A stretch of DNA of 64,000 nucleotides from NCBI RefSeq assembly GCF_032854445.1, contig NC_088302.1, positions 44,180,645-44,244,644 on the forward strand, given 5' to 3'. The notes below the pieces were generated by a model that was not told the origin of the DNA, did not search any database, and was given only the letters and a program-made list of their open reading frames with translations. Positions 42,809 to 56,900 of this stretch are shown here, piece after piece. How positions within the stretch are numbered: position 1 is the stretch's first letter; every line of letters starts with the position of its first letter. The stretch comes from Liolophura sinensis. Taxonomy: Eukaryota > Mollusca > Polyplacophora > Chitonida > Chitonidae. The translations under genes and the position numbers were made by a program.

Positions 42809-42893
42809 ATTGGGTCAGGCATTTTTGACCAATGACAGAAGTTTTACCATGAGGGAATGGACATGCTGCGCATGTGTTTAAGCCCATTTCCGG
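42809..42893 (+). promoter_or_regulatory. DCUN1D5: Candidate TATA-less promoter of the DCUN1D gene
   Basis: An inverted CCAAT (ATTGG, 42809-42813), a CCAAT (42829-42833), an NRF1-like TGCGCATG (42867-42874) and an ETS-like TTCCGG (42888-42893) lie just upstream of and within the probable first exon. Such motifs are typical of housekeeping and divergent promoters. No start site is shown by the sequence itself. Confidence 0.4.
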
Positions 42894-42919
42894 CAACAGG
42901 AAAACTTTGGAAAGAGTTG
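42834..42919 (+). other. DCUN1D5: Probable non-coding first exon of the DCUN1D gene
   Basis: Ends at the strong donor AGTTG|GTAAGTGAAG (42919/42920). It lies between the promoter-like motifs and the first coding exon, 4.9 kb away. The 5' limit is a guess. It contains an ATG at 42857 opening a short upstream frame (see findings). Confidence 0.4.
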
Positions 42920-45900
42920 GTAAGTGAAGCATGTTTGTTTAAATGTGAACGCTTGCTTAGGTTTTACACAGTGTGAGTGTTACATGCGGACAGGTCATTT
43001 AGTTTTGTTTTCTCTAATGAAAGATTTAAGATCAACACAATTAATGTCTACCTGAAATAAAATAGAAGCCAACGCTTGTATCAAAATGTCGTGGTGTCAA
43101 CGCGGAGATAGCTTAATACTAGTAGACGGTAGACTGAAAGGCTAAAGTTCAAGGGCTCAGTGGTTTGTTCGGGTGGTTGGGACATGGGAGCATTTTGCAC
43201 TTGGTAGAATTGCTATTTTGTAGCGTAATGAACGGAATAGCTATTAAGTGCGAGAGGAGTCAAAGGCCTAATTCCAGGTGTCCTTGGCTTTGTTGTAGTG
43301 TTAACCATATTTGGCCATAAGCTGAGTATAATTTTTGCATTATAATACGGAGCAACAGAATGTGTTATTTCTTGATGTAAACATCCAAAACTACCCTGAT
43401 GGAGAGCAAATTGGATGTAGAACAGTTTCATGACAAAGCAAACCAAGTCAGATCAGTGTGGATTAAAGTATGTTCTGTATGTATTGACATTTTTGTGAGG
43501 ACGTTGGTGATACTGAATGCATGTGATGGCAACACAACATAGGTGAAAGGAGACCTCTTTTCTCTAGTTTGAAGTGTGCTCTGTTTATATCTATTTCCTT
43601 GATACATGTCCGTGCAGTAGATTCTGTGTTACAGTTACTTATCTGTATCTGACCATTCTCAGATCTAGTCTTTGTACCCATGTGATCTGTCATTCCTATC
43701 TTTAGGTTGGCCCACATCTGAGTTCAATATTGGCAGGATTTTGTGTGCTGAAATGTTATATAGCATAGAGATATACCATATAGCTAGTAATTACGAGAAA
43801 AATCACAGGCCTATCTCCTAGCCACTAGCTCAGCAGAATTTTGGGACTAGTTTAATTTTTATTCAAGTCCCACTTCCTTTTGTCCAACTACAATTAGCCT
43901 TTGGCCAGTCCTCTGAAATTCCCAATGTCCCATAATGTTTGTGCGACAAAGCAACCTTGACACCTTTCTCTCTTGCATTTTGACACTGGTGTACTGTAAA
44001 TCGGCCTTATTTCTGTGAATTATAGGGTGTGCTCCATTGTTAAGGCTGATTGCCATATTTGGTAGAATTTTTGATCGCTTTTTTTATTGATTGTAAGATG
44101 ATATTGACTACTGCATTAAACCCCAATAAAATAAAATAGGTAGAAATAAATGTGATTTTCTCCCAGTATTGCAGAAGGTGCTTCATGCCTAAAATGACCG
44201 GTACATGTTGCTAGTTCCGAAATATTGGTGGTTGGCAAGCAACACTGGGCAAAGTGAAACACAGCATTTGAGTTAGGAAATTCTTTGATGTTTTGTTTAA
44301 TAGGTTGGACATCATATGGGTCTCATGTTTCGTTTGTTATTGCTTGGGATACAAAATAAATGGTGCTGTTTTTTGTTGTCTTTGTTTTTTTCTCTTGTCT
44401 TCCTTTTGAAATATTCTGCTAAAATGTTCCTTCTGAACTGAATCAAAACTTTATGAATTTCCAATCATCAGCACACTATTTCATCATGTGACTGCAGGTG
44501 AAAACAAAACAAATTTAAAGTGAACGTAAAGTTTGCAACTATATATACATGTACATAGAAAAAATGACATAGGACACAGTTATCACAGAAAAATATGTAG
44601 AAAATTCTATAAAGTTTTGAAAGCTGAGAAGATGGAGTACAGTATTGGGGATATGGCACTGATGGACAGTTCACGTCCATCTGATGGACATGTTGTAGAA
44701 CCCCTTATGCGCTTGGCCAATCAGTAGCGCTTAAAGCATTGTGTGATAATTGGCTGTCACGTCAAAAAAGCTATCAGCTCTCGATTGTCATTGTGGTTTC
44801 TTATAGTGGATACACAGATATCTAGGCAATAAACTAAATTTTGCGGTGAATGAAAGAGTTTGTTATAATTCAGTAGGTCCTGCTATGTTCGGTAAATTCC
44901 CTGAAGTCCGTACAGCCAGCTTCATGTAGGCCAAATGCTTACACCCATGCAGGATGAGCATGAGCAGGATCGCTAAAACACAACGCTTGTGTCCACTAAC
45001 CTCACCCAGATCAAGCACCAAACTAAAAGGAACATCGACCCTTTGAACACAGAACAGAACTGATACTGTTTGGTTGGGTATCAAATGTTTTTTGTTTGTA
45101 TTTTCTCATTATCATAATGTTTAATACTGATGGTATGGGACAGTTCCTAGGTTTTGTGACGCCACTCCAGATAGCTATAACATGGCAAAATGGAGTCACC
45201 AAATGAGTGGCTAGGTGCTGACTGTTTATTTTGTTCATAAGCGGTTTAAAAGTTTAAAAATATTTTTAGAACATTTGTGGAATGTTACTTTATTAATTAA
45301 TTCAGCTTTAGTGGCTGACTTTATGTTCACTTTAACCCACGTGAGATACATTTAGGGTTTGAAGAAGTTTTAGCCTCAAAACATGAAAATTGAAACTTTT
45401 AGGCAAGAAATTCTTTTTTGAAAAGTAATAATCTCAATGTGCCTAGCCTTGAAATATGGTAGTTTCTCTGTCCTGTAGTACTTTAGGAGTCGCTAAAAAT
45501 CAGGTTTTTTTCCTACTATGTCCACTTTTTAAAGGGTCCTCATCCTTTTTCACAATGCCTTGGTGGGAGGTCTGCATAATGCTTGTTTAGTGACCCAGCA
45601 AAGTTAAAACATTTAAGTGGGGTTTTTGCTGTCTGTTTTATACACATTATGCGTTTAAGCTGAACACGATTATATGTGGTTGATTATTGTTAAATCTTCA
45701 ATGGCTTTTACCAAACCGCAACATTAGTGTTGTCATTTTAGGCCCACAAGTTAAGAGACCTTTCAAATGCTGATAAAAGTTCTTTACAATAGAAAATATT
45801 CTACAAAACAGTTTATTTTGTGTATTTACAATACTCAAGGAAAAGTAACATGGATCCCAGATAATGAGACTTTCAACCAAGACAGTGGCATAGACCAAAA

Positions 45901-47296
45901 AGGTTGCTTACAGGTAAACTGGAAGTCTCAATAAAGACCATTTTGATTTGTACATTGTAGGGCATCAGAAGTGTCCTTAATGTGCCCAGGTCTTGATCCT
46001 TTCCATCATCGCTGCCAATACCCCTTCATTCGGTGGCTTCTCCGGGTCAGGTGAGAGATCAGGGCATTAGGGAATCATGGGATAAAATTTAGGCTTCATC
46101 TGTATCAAATGCCCGTGACATGCGTGTTCTTCAGCAAAAGTCTCCTATGTTATCCAGAGAGTATTGCCCTTAGATTTGATAAATTATACAAAATTTAAGT
46201 GGTAAAGTAATAATTTTTTGTACAGTATATGTATTAAACAACACAAATTCACCTCTAAATGTTTCCTGATATGTAGGTAACAAAATAAATCTACACCCCA
46301 TGTTTCAGACCGATGTTCTTAAACAATATGAATACATCCCTAAGTGTTGACAACATTGATGTTTCTGATAGCTAGGTTACAGAATACATCTACATGTACA
46401 CAGTCTGAGGTGCTTTAACAACACAAATTCATCCCTGTGTTGTAAACATTCATGATTGATGTTTCGGATATGTAGGTACCGGTAACAAAATACATCTACA
46501 CCCAGTGTTACAGACTGATGTCAGTGATCTTTTGTGAAAGTGTGAAATTGTCCCTTATACCGGGACTCGTTTCACAAAACTTCTGTAGCGGTCTAAGGTC
46601 TGTTTATTGGCTAAGGGTTATTTAGCCGACTACCATAAGCAGGCTGGGCAAAAATCAACAAAAGCAAAAACTATCTAAACCTTAGCTGGCAGTATGTGGC
46701 CATTCTGCACCAATCTGATTGGTAGAATCTATGATGGTAATTGTATTGGCTTCAGAATGTAAATACATCAAAATACTACGTATACACAACACAAGCAGAT
46801 AATAATTTCTTCTTCATTTTCATCTTTCGCAAATTTTGTGAATGAAGAGCTATAACCCTCACAACAGATAGTCAAAGCTAAACAACAACAATGCATGTGG
46901 TTTGGTGTTTGTGAGCTTTAAAAAGACCTTCATTTGCCGATAGGAGCTGATTTATTCCTTTCTTTTTCCAGCCAGTTATCCATGAATACTGTACATTTAG
47001 AAAAGATTGTTGAAACATTGCAGCACACAAAGATTTAGAGGTATTCTAACAAAAAAAAGAGTTATGGTGAAGATTATGTTGTAGATATATATATATTGTC
47101 AACCGTCTGCTAAGTTTGTCATGTTTTTGGTTTATTTTAACTTGTTTGATGGACAGCATAAGCCTCTTGGGCTCCATTTGCTTTAGCTTTGATCACATTC
47201 CATAATAAAGGAGAGGCATGCCCTGGTTATTTTTCCACATGATGCAGTGCTCAGTAATTTTGGAAGTAGCTTTTGTGTAGAACTAGAACATAATAT
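42920..47296 (+). other. First intron of the DCUN1D gene
   Basis: No gene seen. It contains a degenerate repeat at 46237-46520 and scattered short open frames without recognisable domains. Confidence 0.45.
46237..46520. repeat. Degenerate triplicated segment (84-97 bp spacing)
   Basis: AACAACACAAATTCA-like starts at 46237, 46321 and 46418, each followed by TGATATGTAGGTAACAAAAT-like and ACATCTACACC-like words. Confidence 0.75.
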
Positions 47297-47785
47297 ATGT
47301 ATTGTTTGCAGATGTGGGATTGCGAATATTCATTCTGTATTTACCTGCAGATGTATGACTGCAGATATTCATTCTGTATTTACCTGCAGATGTATGACTG
47401 CAGATATTCATTCTGTATTTACCTGCAGATGTATGACTGCATATATTCATTCTGTATTTACCTGCAGATGTATGATTGCAGATATTCATTCTGTATTCAC
47501 TTGTTGATATAGAATTGCAAGTACATCCATTCTGTATTTACTCATGGATTTAGAATTGCAACAGCCATTCTGTATTCACTTGTAGATATAGAATTTTAAA
47601 TATCTGTTCTCTGTACACATGTTGATTTAAAATTGTCAACAGCCATTCTGTATTCAGTAGTAGATTTAGAATTGCAAACATCCATTGTGTATTCATCTGT
47701 TGCTGTAGATTTGCAAATGTCCATTCTGTATTTACCTTCTAATGTATAATTGCAAACATCCGTTGTTGTATTTACCAGTGGCTGT
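47297..47785. repeat. 39-bp minisatellite, about 12 units, degenerate on the right
   Basis: Unit CATTCTGTATTTACCTGCAG then ATGTATGACTGCAGATATT. The first four or five units are near identical and the later ones range about 37-46 bp. It runs up to 15 nt from the acceptor of the first coding DCUN1D exon. Each early unit ends a pyrimidine-rich word with CTGCAG, resembling a 3' splice site. Confidence 0.9.
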
Positions 47786-47799
47786 ATTTGTGTTGTCAG

Positions 47800-47950
47800 G
47801 TGAGGAGACCAGATCGGGGGAAGTGTGTGCACCTCATCCCGGCGATCTGTCAGACCAGCTGGAGCAGCTCAGGATAATGCCCCCACGGCGGCGCAGACGC
47901 TCACCGTCTTCAGAAGAGGTGAAAACCAAGAAGGCCAGGACTTGGTCATT
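47800..47950 (+). CDS. DCUN1D5: DCUN1D exon 2: 5' leader and coding exon 1 (residues 1-25)
   Basis: The acceptor is TTGTCAG|GTGAGG and the donor is GGTCATT|GTAAGT. ATG at 47877-47879, chosen because [10 protein letters not shown] matches the DCUN1D4 internal MPPRKKRRP start. The frame stays open 5' of the ATG to the splice site, so a longer N-terminus is possible. Confidence 0.85.
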
Positions 47951-50900
47951 GTAAGTAACGGATACATAACAAGAAAAAAAACAAAGATGAATAAAAAAAT
48001 TAATAACCTGATGACCAGTTAGCTATAAATTCCAGTCTCAGTCTGCTTTGATATACATGGCATTGGCCAGGTTTGGCATGATAATCGCACCATTAATAAA
48101 CCTGGACAAATATGTGTCCATGAAGTGATGTTGATAGCTTTCTTTCAAATGAGGCCCCAGGACTGGCATTTGGCCATTTGAATGGTTCCCAGGAAAATTG
48201 TGTGGGTCCTGAGTAAACCTTATGTAGATAAGTAATTAAGCTCCCAAACTCTATGAAACATAGCATCTGAATAAATGTTCTGTTTGCTACTAGCAAGACC
48301 AAAAACTTTTGCAGTTCACATTCTTCATGTTGAATTTTTTTTTTCTTCAAATTAAAAAAAAATGTGGATTTATCCACATTTATGTGTAATTTAATAAATG
48401 GTCGTGCGAGATAGGCCTCAGTTTTCAGTTCAAAATATTTCAGGAATACATATTTTTTTCACATTTTTATTTATAACATAATAATGTAAGAGGTAAATCT
48501 TTGAGGGCTAGTTTTGTACATGACTTGTCACATACAACATTTTTCAACAACAACATGCTGTGTGCATGGATTGGTGAAGGTTTGCAAAGATCTGGAAAAT
48601 CCACACACGTTGTCATAATATTTTTTAACACACTCCAGCTTTGTGTCGGTGGTTTGTTGTGTGGTTTTGGGCTCCAAAACTCCACAAAGACCTCAGAAGG
48701 AATACCTTGCCAGTTTATAATCATGACAAATTTCCACACAGTGTTTGAGTCAAATGGAAACTATCGTTGAGTTTAGGAGAAAAGTAGTAGTAGAAGTTTA
48801 GTAAGTCAACATCAGATAAGTCATCTGCAATAAAATGACTCTAGATACGACTCTGCCAGTGGTTGGATTGTATGTTTTTGACATTGAGCTATTTTTTTGG
48901 TTAATTTTTATGATTTTATTACGGATTTGTTGTTCACAATGCGGCTTTCCAGAGGGAGAAATTGGATGCATTGATAGTGAGTACTGTGTCCTTCGTGGAG
49001 ATTCTGGATGCATATTGAGCAAGTTCACCGCCCATGTTGCTGGCACAAAGTGAACTGGAGATAAAAACAAATGAAAATGTAGATACACTCAAAGTCTAAT
49101 TAAACAGGTTGGGAACAATCAAGTCTGTTTTATTGATATGCTGATTAGCACTCGGGCAGACAGTTATGAAGCTCAGGTCAACTGGCTTCACATGACGATC
49201 TCCCATCCTGTTAGTTAGTATGGGGGCTTGTTACATGTACCTTCCAATATAGTTATGAGAACCCCAGAAACTGCAGTGAATATGAAGAATAAAGCTGCAG
49301 GTGACTATTTCATTAGCCATTATTGTCTCCTCTTCTGTGATCAGCCTAATACAGTACAATGAGTGACGACCAGAACAAAATAAAATTTGTGTATCACTGT
49401 GATTTAGTGTCTGTGGCTTTGCAATTCTTCTCCTAAGCTAATTATTAATGAGCTTAAATTTTGCAGTCTTAAAAGCTGTCAGTGATGGGAAGTCAACTTG
49501 CAGACTATTTATTTATTTATTTATTTGGTTGGTGTTTTATGCCGTACTCAAGAATATTTCACTTATACAACGGCAGCCAGCATTATGGTTGGTGGAAACC
49601 GGGCAGATCCCTGGGAAAACCCATGACCATCCGCAGGTTGCTGGTAGACCTTCCCACCTACGGCTGGAGAGGAAGCCAGCATGAGCTGGACTTGAACTCA
49701 CAGCGACAGCATTGGTGAGAGACTACTGGGTCATTATGCTGCGCTAGTGCGCTAACCAACTGAGCCACGGAGGCCCCACTTGCAGACTAATTCAAATGCC
49801 TGTGATAATGTGCAGTGTTACTAGTACGATCTTATTTAGGTGTAAACAAATGAGTCCACAAGTTTAGTCCAGTTTGGGCTGGTTTAGCTGAGGTTTTAAG
49901 TCAAGAGGTTTGTCAGATACCTGGCAAGGTGCAAAAGTTTGAGGATGGTGTAAAAAAACATACCTGCTTGCAACTTCTTGCCTTTCACACGTACATTAAC
50001 CTTGTGTTGTGTTGTGTTTATGAACCAGTGTGGATATCATACCTGCTAACAGTGCCCTGATGAGTGAAATGCATTTATCAAACAACTGAGGCATGTTTAC
50101 CAAGGAAGTGGACAGAGAAAAAACAAAACAAAACAGAACTCCACTGATCATGGGTCTGTCCCCTGTTAGCTGTCCGGGCATTTGATTGAGCTAACACCAT
50201 GAAACATGTGCTGTTAGTCTTGGTTGCATTATCCCACTTTACATTTTATTTTTGGTGTCAGTAGCTGTAATAACATCACGTCACCAAAGGATTGAGAGTT
50301 CGGAAAGATCTATAGGTGCAAGTGTTTGTCTGCTCTGCAGAGGAAAGTTTGTGTTCTAGGGGACTAAGTGAGATTGAGTGACAGACAAGTGGCACATGTA
50401 GCAAGTCGTGATCACCCTTCTCCGGTATGGTACAGGGTCACTGTGCTTCAGGCAAGAAAGAAAATGGCAATACTTTCCTTTCCAGCCTCCAGTTTTTGGG
50501 AAAGTGCAACTCTATCTTTACCATCTAACTCAGATAAATGTAGGTAAGGACTGCTAACCTATTTTACAAGAATCACTGAACAAGCTTAATAACTTCTCAC
50601 ATAGATGTAATTCAACAAACCCTTGTTGCTTGAACTGAATGTAGAAGTTAACCATGACTTTGAAAGCTTGGTAATTTACTGTCACCGTGTACAGAATGAT
50701 CCGTCTTGGATTACTTATTATGAGTGGATTGCAACATTTTGTGTAATGGTTATCAGAATATTAAAGTGTTTATTAGTTGTCAGGTTTGTCCTGCAGTAAA
50801 CTTTATTTACAATTTAATTCTTCTAATTATTGTGACTTCTTACCTGCTTCCTTTAGTCAATCCATGTATATGCATAATTGTATCAGGAATATAGTCGTAA

Positions 50901-53900
50901 GCTAGCTTGTATAAAGTACAGGCATATATGTGGCTTAACCCTAGCATTGGCGTCAACTTTTAATAACGAGGGAAGTAATGTCAAACAAAATGTTAGAGGC
51001 ATTATGTTAAAAAGCACATGTCCTGCACGTATTGAGCTCAGGATTGGCACACATGTAGAGCTCAAATAAAACAAGAGGAATGCTCCATCATTGATTCGTT
51101 GTGTGCAAGTTTAATATCGTAAATTACAAAATTCTTGATTCTTTGCATTTGTAAAGAGTCGTTGTTAAAGTAAATGTTTGGGATGGTATTTCAAAAAGTA
51201 CTGATCGCCCCTGATAGCATAGTTGGCTAGGGATAAGCCACATGGGAGCGATAGATCCAGGGTCAATCCTGGGTCGAGTCACACTTAAGACTTTAAAAGA
51301 GGAAGTTGTAAATACCTAGCTTGGCATTCAGCATGAAGGGGTTGTATTGACCTGATGTTTTACATGTATATAAAGCACAAGGTCCCAAGAGGATGTTCAT
51401 CGCTGATGCTTTGGTTCCTGATTAATTGCTGACCATACTTTATGCATTGAACTGATTCTTCGGTAGCCTTGCTGCCAGCTCTAAGTTCTTCTCCAACCTA
51501 CTTAGTATATCTAATTACCAGCATATGCATATCTTTATTTTTCCGAAACTGCTCACATCACCCCCCACCCCACCCAGAATATTGATTATTGATCCTAAGA
51601 AAAAAAAGGATTACATTTTTATCACTTTTTTTTTTTCAGATTTACTTTTTTTATTCATATTTGTAGTGTGGTAGTGTACCATATTATTGAACCAACTGCA
51701 ACTATGTCGAAGTTGACGATAAAAAATGATTTTTATGAATATATTGATTTGGAATAGGTTAGATGCATATGGTCAGGTGTTTTCATCTAAGCCATCACAA
51801 TAAGACTTTATTTGTTCAAGATTTTTTTTCAAGGTGACAGCTGACATAGTTTTTAATGGGTTATCTCTCTCATTTTTATCACATGCAGAAATTTTTTAAA
51901 AGCCTTATCCAGCAGTTTGGTTCACCATTGCTCAGTCCATATAGGACAGTATGTTTCTACCGTATGCAGTGTGTGCATGGCCTGTGTTTATTGAGGTACT
52001 ACCTGGCTGTGGCAGCTGCAGGGTCCATCAGGTGAACAGGTAGTCTGTCAGTAACATCCTAGGTGAGCTGTTGTATTTCTGACCAGAATGTCCAGCTGTG
52101 TAGCTAGCCTGTATTGTCACAGGTAGACAGACCCACAGCAGGTGATGGCCACATAAACTGTCTTACCTAATTGTTTGGATACGTAGTGTGGACTTACCTA
52201 TTGAGCATGGACATATTGGAGTGCACCACAAGGCTCATAATAGTTGAATGTTACTCTCAGCCCCTGTCATGATATGCATTGTACTGTAAAGTGGGAAGTT
52301 GATGGTGTTCTCAAGGAGGCTGACAGCCATCACCTGGTGGACTGGGCAGCGTGGGATCTGGGAAGACTAGAGCCTTCTCTCCCACCAAGCAGGGATGCCC
52401 TGTTTGGGCTGTCTACCTAAACTGGCGTACCGCCTTTTGTAAGTACCTGTTGCCAGTATGTACATACCTGCAGTTATAGACATTTATGAATGTTCAATTG
52501 CTGTTGCACTTTTATTGTAAAAAAGTTAAGAAGGATGAGGGGATACTGAAATCACCCTGTCTGTAGACACGCCTTTGTCCATGCTACTGCACCAATTTCG
52601 ATAAAACCTACCATACATCTTGCCTGTCATCTGAACTTGTGCATGCTTCTGTTAAGTTGCAATCGGGTAATTGTTTTCATAATTACCCTCATTTAGGAAT
52701 TTGCGTAATAGTTCTTTCCATGTATTCAGATTTTGTCCATGCATCCCCTCCTGATGCTGATATTGATGAAACTTACCACATCATTTGAACTTATGCATGC
52801 TTAAGTTTAATTACAATTGCGTAATTATTTTCATAATTGCTCCCATTTATGTAGTTGGTGCAATAATGGAGTTTCATGTACACTGTACTCTCTTCTGATT
52901 CCTATATTTCTCCATTCAAACTGGTTGTACCAGCAGTGCAATCAATGCGTACCATGAATGGCCCATGAAACAATCTACGTGTACACATAAGTGTGTGAGG
53001 CCAAACTAAGGAACATGATGCCCTATCATTAGTTTTAAGGTGTCTTTTGTTTTCCTTCTTTTAGTTGTGGAAATGTTAGGGGATGGAAGAGAGGAATTTG
53101 GGACATCCAGATTCTAGTTGGTTATGGCGCAGGCTTCATGTGTGTACGTATTGGCATTCATTGGTGTTGAACCATTGCATGTATATATGAGTAAACAGAA
53201 GCGCTGCACGGTGTTAAAGTAAGATACATCAATAAATCAATTAAATGAATATAATTCATGTACATGTAGACAAGGGTTCAACTCAAAACCCTGGTAAAGG
53301 AACATGCATGCAGGAAATTGAGCCAGAATAGCCAAAATAAGCTATGTAACTGCAACATTTGCATACGCATTTGGATTAATGAGTTATTATTATTATCTTT
53401 CTGCCGTCAGCAATTTTACACTCAAATAAGTATTACTTTTGGCGCTGAAACTCCTATATTTGCCCAGGAAGATATTGTCGGGCCTTGTAAGTAAGACCTC
53501 AAAACAGCCTTCTAACATGAATTGAACTCTGAGAATTAGACTAATGAGGAACTGAATTTTGAGTGAAATTTTAGATCCAATACAGTACATTGCTTTGTAA
53601 GTAAATTTTGACTAAAAAATCAAACTGAAGAATAAAACATGTCATTGATTCTTCCTGACTGAATCTTATTTAGAACATCAGCTGGTTAGCATGATGAGCC
53701 TATGCATCAAGTCAGTAGTTCCTTTATGTCAAATATGAAGCTACTGCATATAGATATTTACTTCATTTGTTGGTGTACCCAGCCCTGAAATCTTACCGTG
53801 CTGTTTTTCCTGGGTTTTTTTTTTTCCAACTTCAGGTATAAGTTTATTTTGTTACACTGACACCATCTGATGTTTCCTTTACGTTATTAATTACCATGAA

Positions 53901-56900
53901 AGCTGAGGATTACCAGCCTTAATAATAAAACACGCCATGATTTCAAGTACGCGCAGACCTAAAAGTGCTGTATGATTATGCTGTCAGTGATGCCTGGTGG
54001 TGAGTTTCATGGGAGGTGGAACACTGGTAATCAAACCATGTGGTCATTGTACAGGTAGAAGTATAAGTCCTTTATAGGGACATCGTTTACATGTATCTTG
54101 TATAGCCAGAACTCATTTGTATTCCGTATTGGGTGTTGTAGAGTCATTATGTGACGATGGCACAGTCAGACTGAATATTTTAGTTACACTCTATGTGAAG
54201 TCTGCTCAAGCGTTCATGATTTAATCAGAAGTGGGGTTAACCTACAATGATAGTGTGTCATGTGTTGTTAACGCTGCCTCTCAGCATAATGGGTGTAAGT
54301 CAGTCCCAGTGATTGACTCCACAGTATCATACCTTTTGTGACAATCTCATAGTTTATAACATAAATTAGTTCAGGTGTCAGTTTTGTGAAGGGTACCTAA
54401 TGTGAAGTATTAAACGCTTAACTAAGTGCACTACATATTGCTACAACATACGTTGTCATGGTAGGTAAGGGCTTCCTTAACTAAAGTGCACTTCATGAAA
54501 CTGGGGCCCGGTATCTGGCCAGAGTTGTATGTGTATTAAGGACTAATATCTGTCATGCCATTCAACTTAACTTGTTTGTTAGCAAACATTGTGAGCCTCA
54601 TTGATATTTTGTTTGGTTGATAATAAGTGTAAACTGTAATGTTTTTTTTTTATGTCATCAGTTGTCTAAATTGTCATTTATTATGTGTTTCCACAGGTCA
54701 CGGCGTGATATCAAAATAGACTGTGATGTACTATTTTCTAACAAACGTTGTGTGGCCTGGTTCCACGAATATACAGGTAAGATTTCAAAGTGAACTAACT
54801 GTATTACATGGGTGTATTTCTGTTTGGTTCCAGGTGTTATGCCAACAAGCTGTACTAACTTCCAATAGATGTTGTGTGGCTTAAATCTACTGGTATGAGC
54901 GCCTATGTTAACTGTGACCGATAATTTATCTAGAAGAACTGATCCAGAAATGTGAATGTTGGGAAAATATGTGGGTCTGAGACAGGGGGTTAGCCAGAAA
55001 TGTGAAAGAGGGTGTCCAAACATCACTTTCATTTTCATTTTTCATTTTCTCCTGTCTCTCCCATGTTAAAAGTGCTGAAAACAGGGTGTCCAGATAGCTC
55101 CAATTTTCTGTTTCCTGCGTCCACATGGACGGTTGGTTGGATGGATGGGTATCTGGCTAACCCTATGATCTGAGAACCAAACACATAAAACTTCACCATA
55201 AGGAAGTAAACATTCCCCACCTCAGAATCTCAAAGTTTTGCAATGAAATGCTGTTTGTGTTGCTTAGTATAACTGTTAACTTTTAAAATATTTCATTACA
55301 TTATGTTCTGACGGAAGTTTAAGCCACATGTTTCATACCAAATGTTGTAGATTTTGTGCTGCTGTTTTCTGCTGTTAGTCTCTGTGTAAAATATTTGCGA
55401 GTGAGTCATTCTTATGAGCCAGTAATCTAGTAATCAGCCGGCATCTAATGTCTGATAGAATTCTGCTTTGATGTTTATTTGGATATATTCAAACACATCT
55501 TTTCTTATATTATGGCATGGTGAATTTTATGGATATGAATGTGTTTGACACAATTTGAATATCATGTACATGTAAGATCTTTTTGAGGCAGACTGTTGTT
55601 AGTGTGATTTGTTTGTGTACTTCTGTAGGCCCTGATGAAGATGTCATTCAACCAGAGGGAATGGAAAAATTTTGTGAAGATATTGGAGTAGAGCCAGAAA
55701 ATGTAGGCCATTCTTTAGGTTTCCATTTAGAGACTGATATTAAGGCATGATACCAGTAGAAGTCTTAACTTGTCTAGCAGAAGTATTGTCCTGAAATTGT
55801 TAACCTATAACAGTGTTTATATAGGCTACAAAGAAAAAAAGTATTGGAGCACATCAGTCAATGTAACTGATTGTACAGTTTTACTAGATTCCATTCATCA
55901 GAACTGTAATGATGTTATTTGTTGTTATTCAAGTAATATGGGTTCAAAAAGTAAGAATCAGTGTCTCTAGATTGTATCATGGTCTCTGACAAAAAAAAAA
56001 TCTTTTTTTTTTTGATGTAAATTCCTCAAAAAGCTAGCAAAATAACACTGAAATTTCATATTAAATTTGTTAACTTAGGATTAGCCTTTTTTGAGGAGAT
56101 TAAGACTGCCATATTATTCTTGAATTCATGTCCACTGATTGTTATCTTGTTTTTATAGACCTAGTGAAAACTGTCGTTTCATGATCTGTCACCTGCACAA
56201 TTGTTTCAGATTGTCATGTTAGCATTAGCATGGAAGTTAGATGCCAAGAGAATGGGATTCTTTACATTGTCAGAATGGTTGAAAGGAATGTCAGAACTAC
56301 AGTAAGTTGATGCTTAGAAATGCTTAGCTCTTTGTTTGTTAGACACTCCTTGCTAAGAAATGCCGTTCGATTGAAATATGAAGTTAGCACTTTCAGAACA
56401 TTTTATATTTTCATATTACATTTCACAAAATGTAGCATTTATACCATCTTTTATATAATTATTATTTACTATCTTGTAAAGTGTTGGAAGGTCATAATCG
56501 TCAGGAGTGTTATCATTTCACTCCTATGAGAGACTTTGAGACCACATGAAGGTTTGAAAGAAATTATCAAAAACAAGGGAAATAACACTGCCATTTTCTT
56601 GAAATTAACATTCATTGTAGTCAGTATGTCTTTTCGCATTTTTTAATTTATTTTATACAGATTTCCCTACAAATCAGCTGTTCATAATGTATTAAAAGAG
56701 AAAAGCAAAACCTTTTTATTTGTAATAACCAGTAGTTTCGTACATGCTTTAACAAGGTAAATGCACATATAACAATTCCACCCAACTACATCTGACTTTT
56801 ACTATTGTATTAAGTGTTTGATATATATAATTATCTCAACAGGTGTGACAGTGTTAGCAAGCTCCAGAACAAATTGGATTATTTAAAGTCATTTTTGGAT

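Larger units (their letters stand above)
47951..54696 (+). other. Second intron of the DCUN1D gene
   Basis: 6.7 kb. It holds SINE-A (49508-49777), SINE family D (51204-51370) and a degenerate duplication (52568-52870). No other gene is recognised. Confidence 0.6.

Noticed and set aside
42421-42828. 135-codon open frame upstream of the DCUN1D first exon
   Set aside because: It starts with TTG, not ATG, begins inside the inverted repeat, and shows no domain. Probably chance, though it lies in likely promoter sequence.
47247-47512. Cys/Tyr-rich repeat peptides (86 and 71 codons)
   Set aside because: Translation of the 39-bp minisatellite, whose length is a multiple of 3. No evidence of coding.
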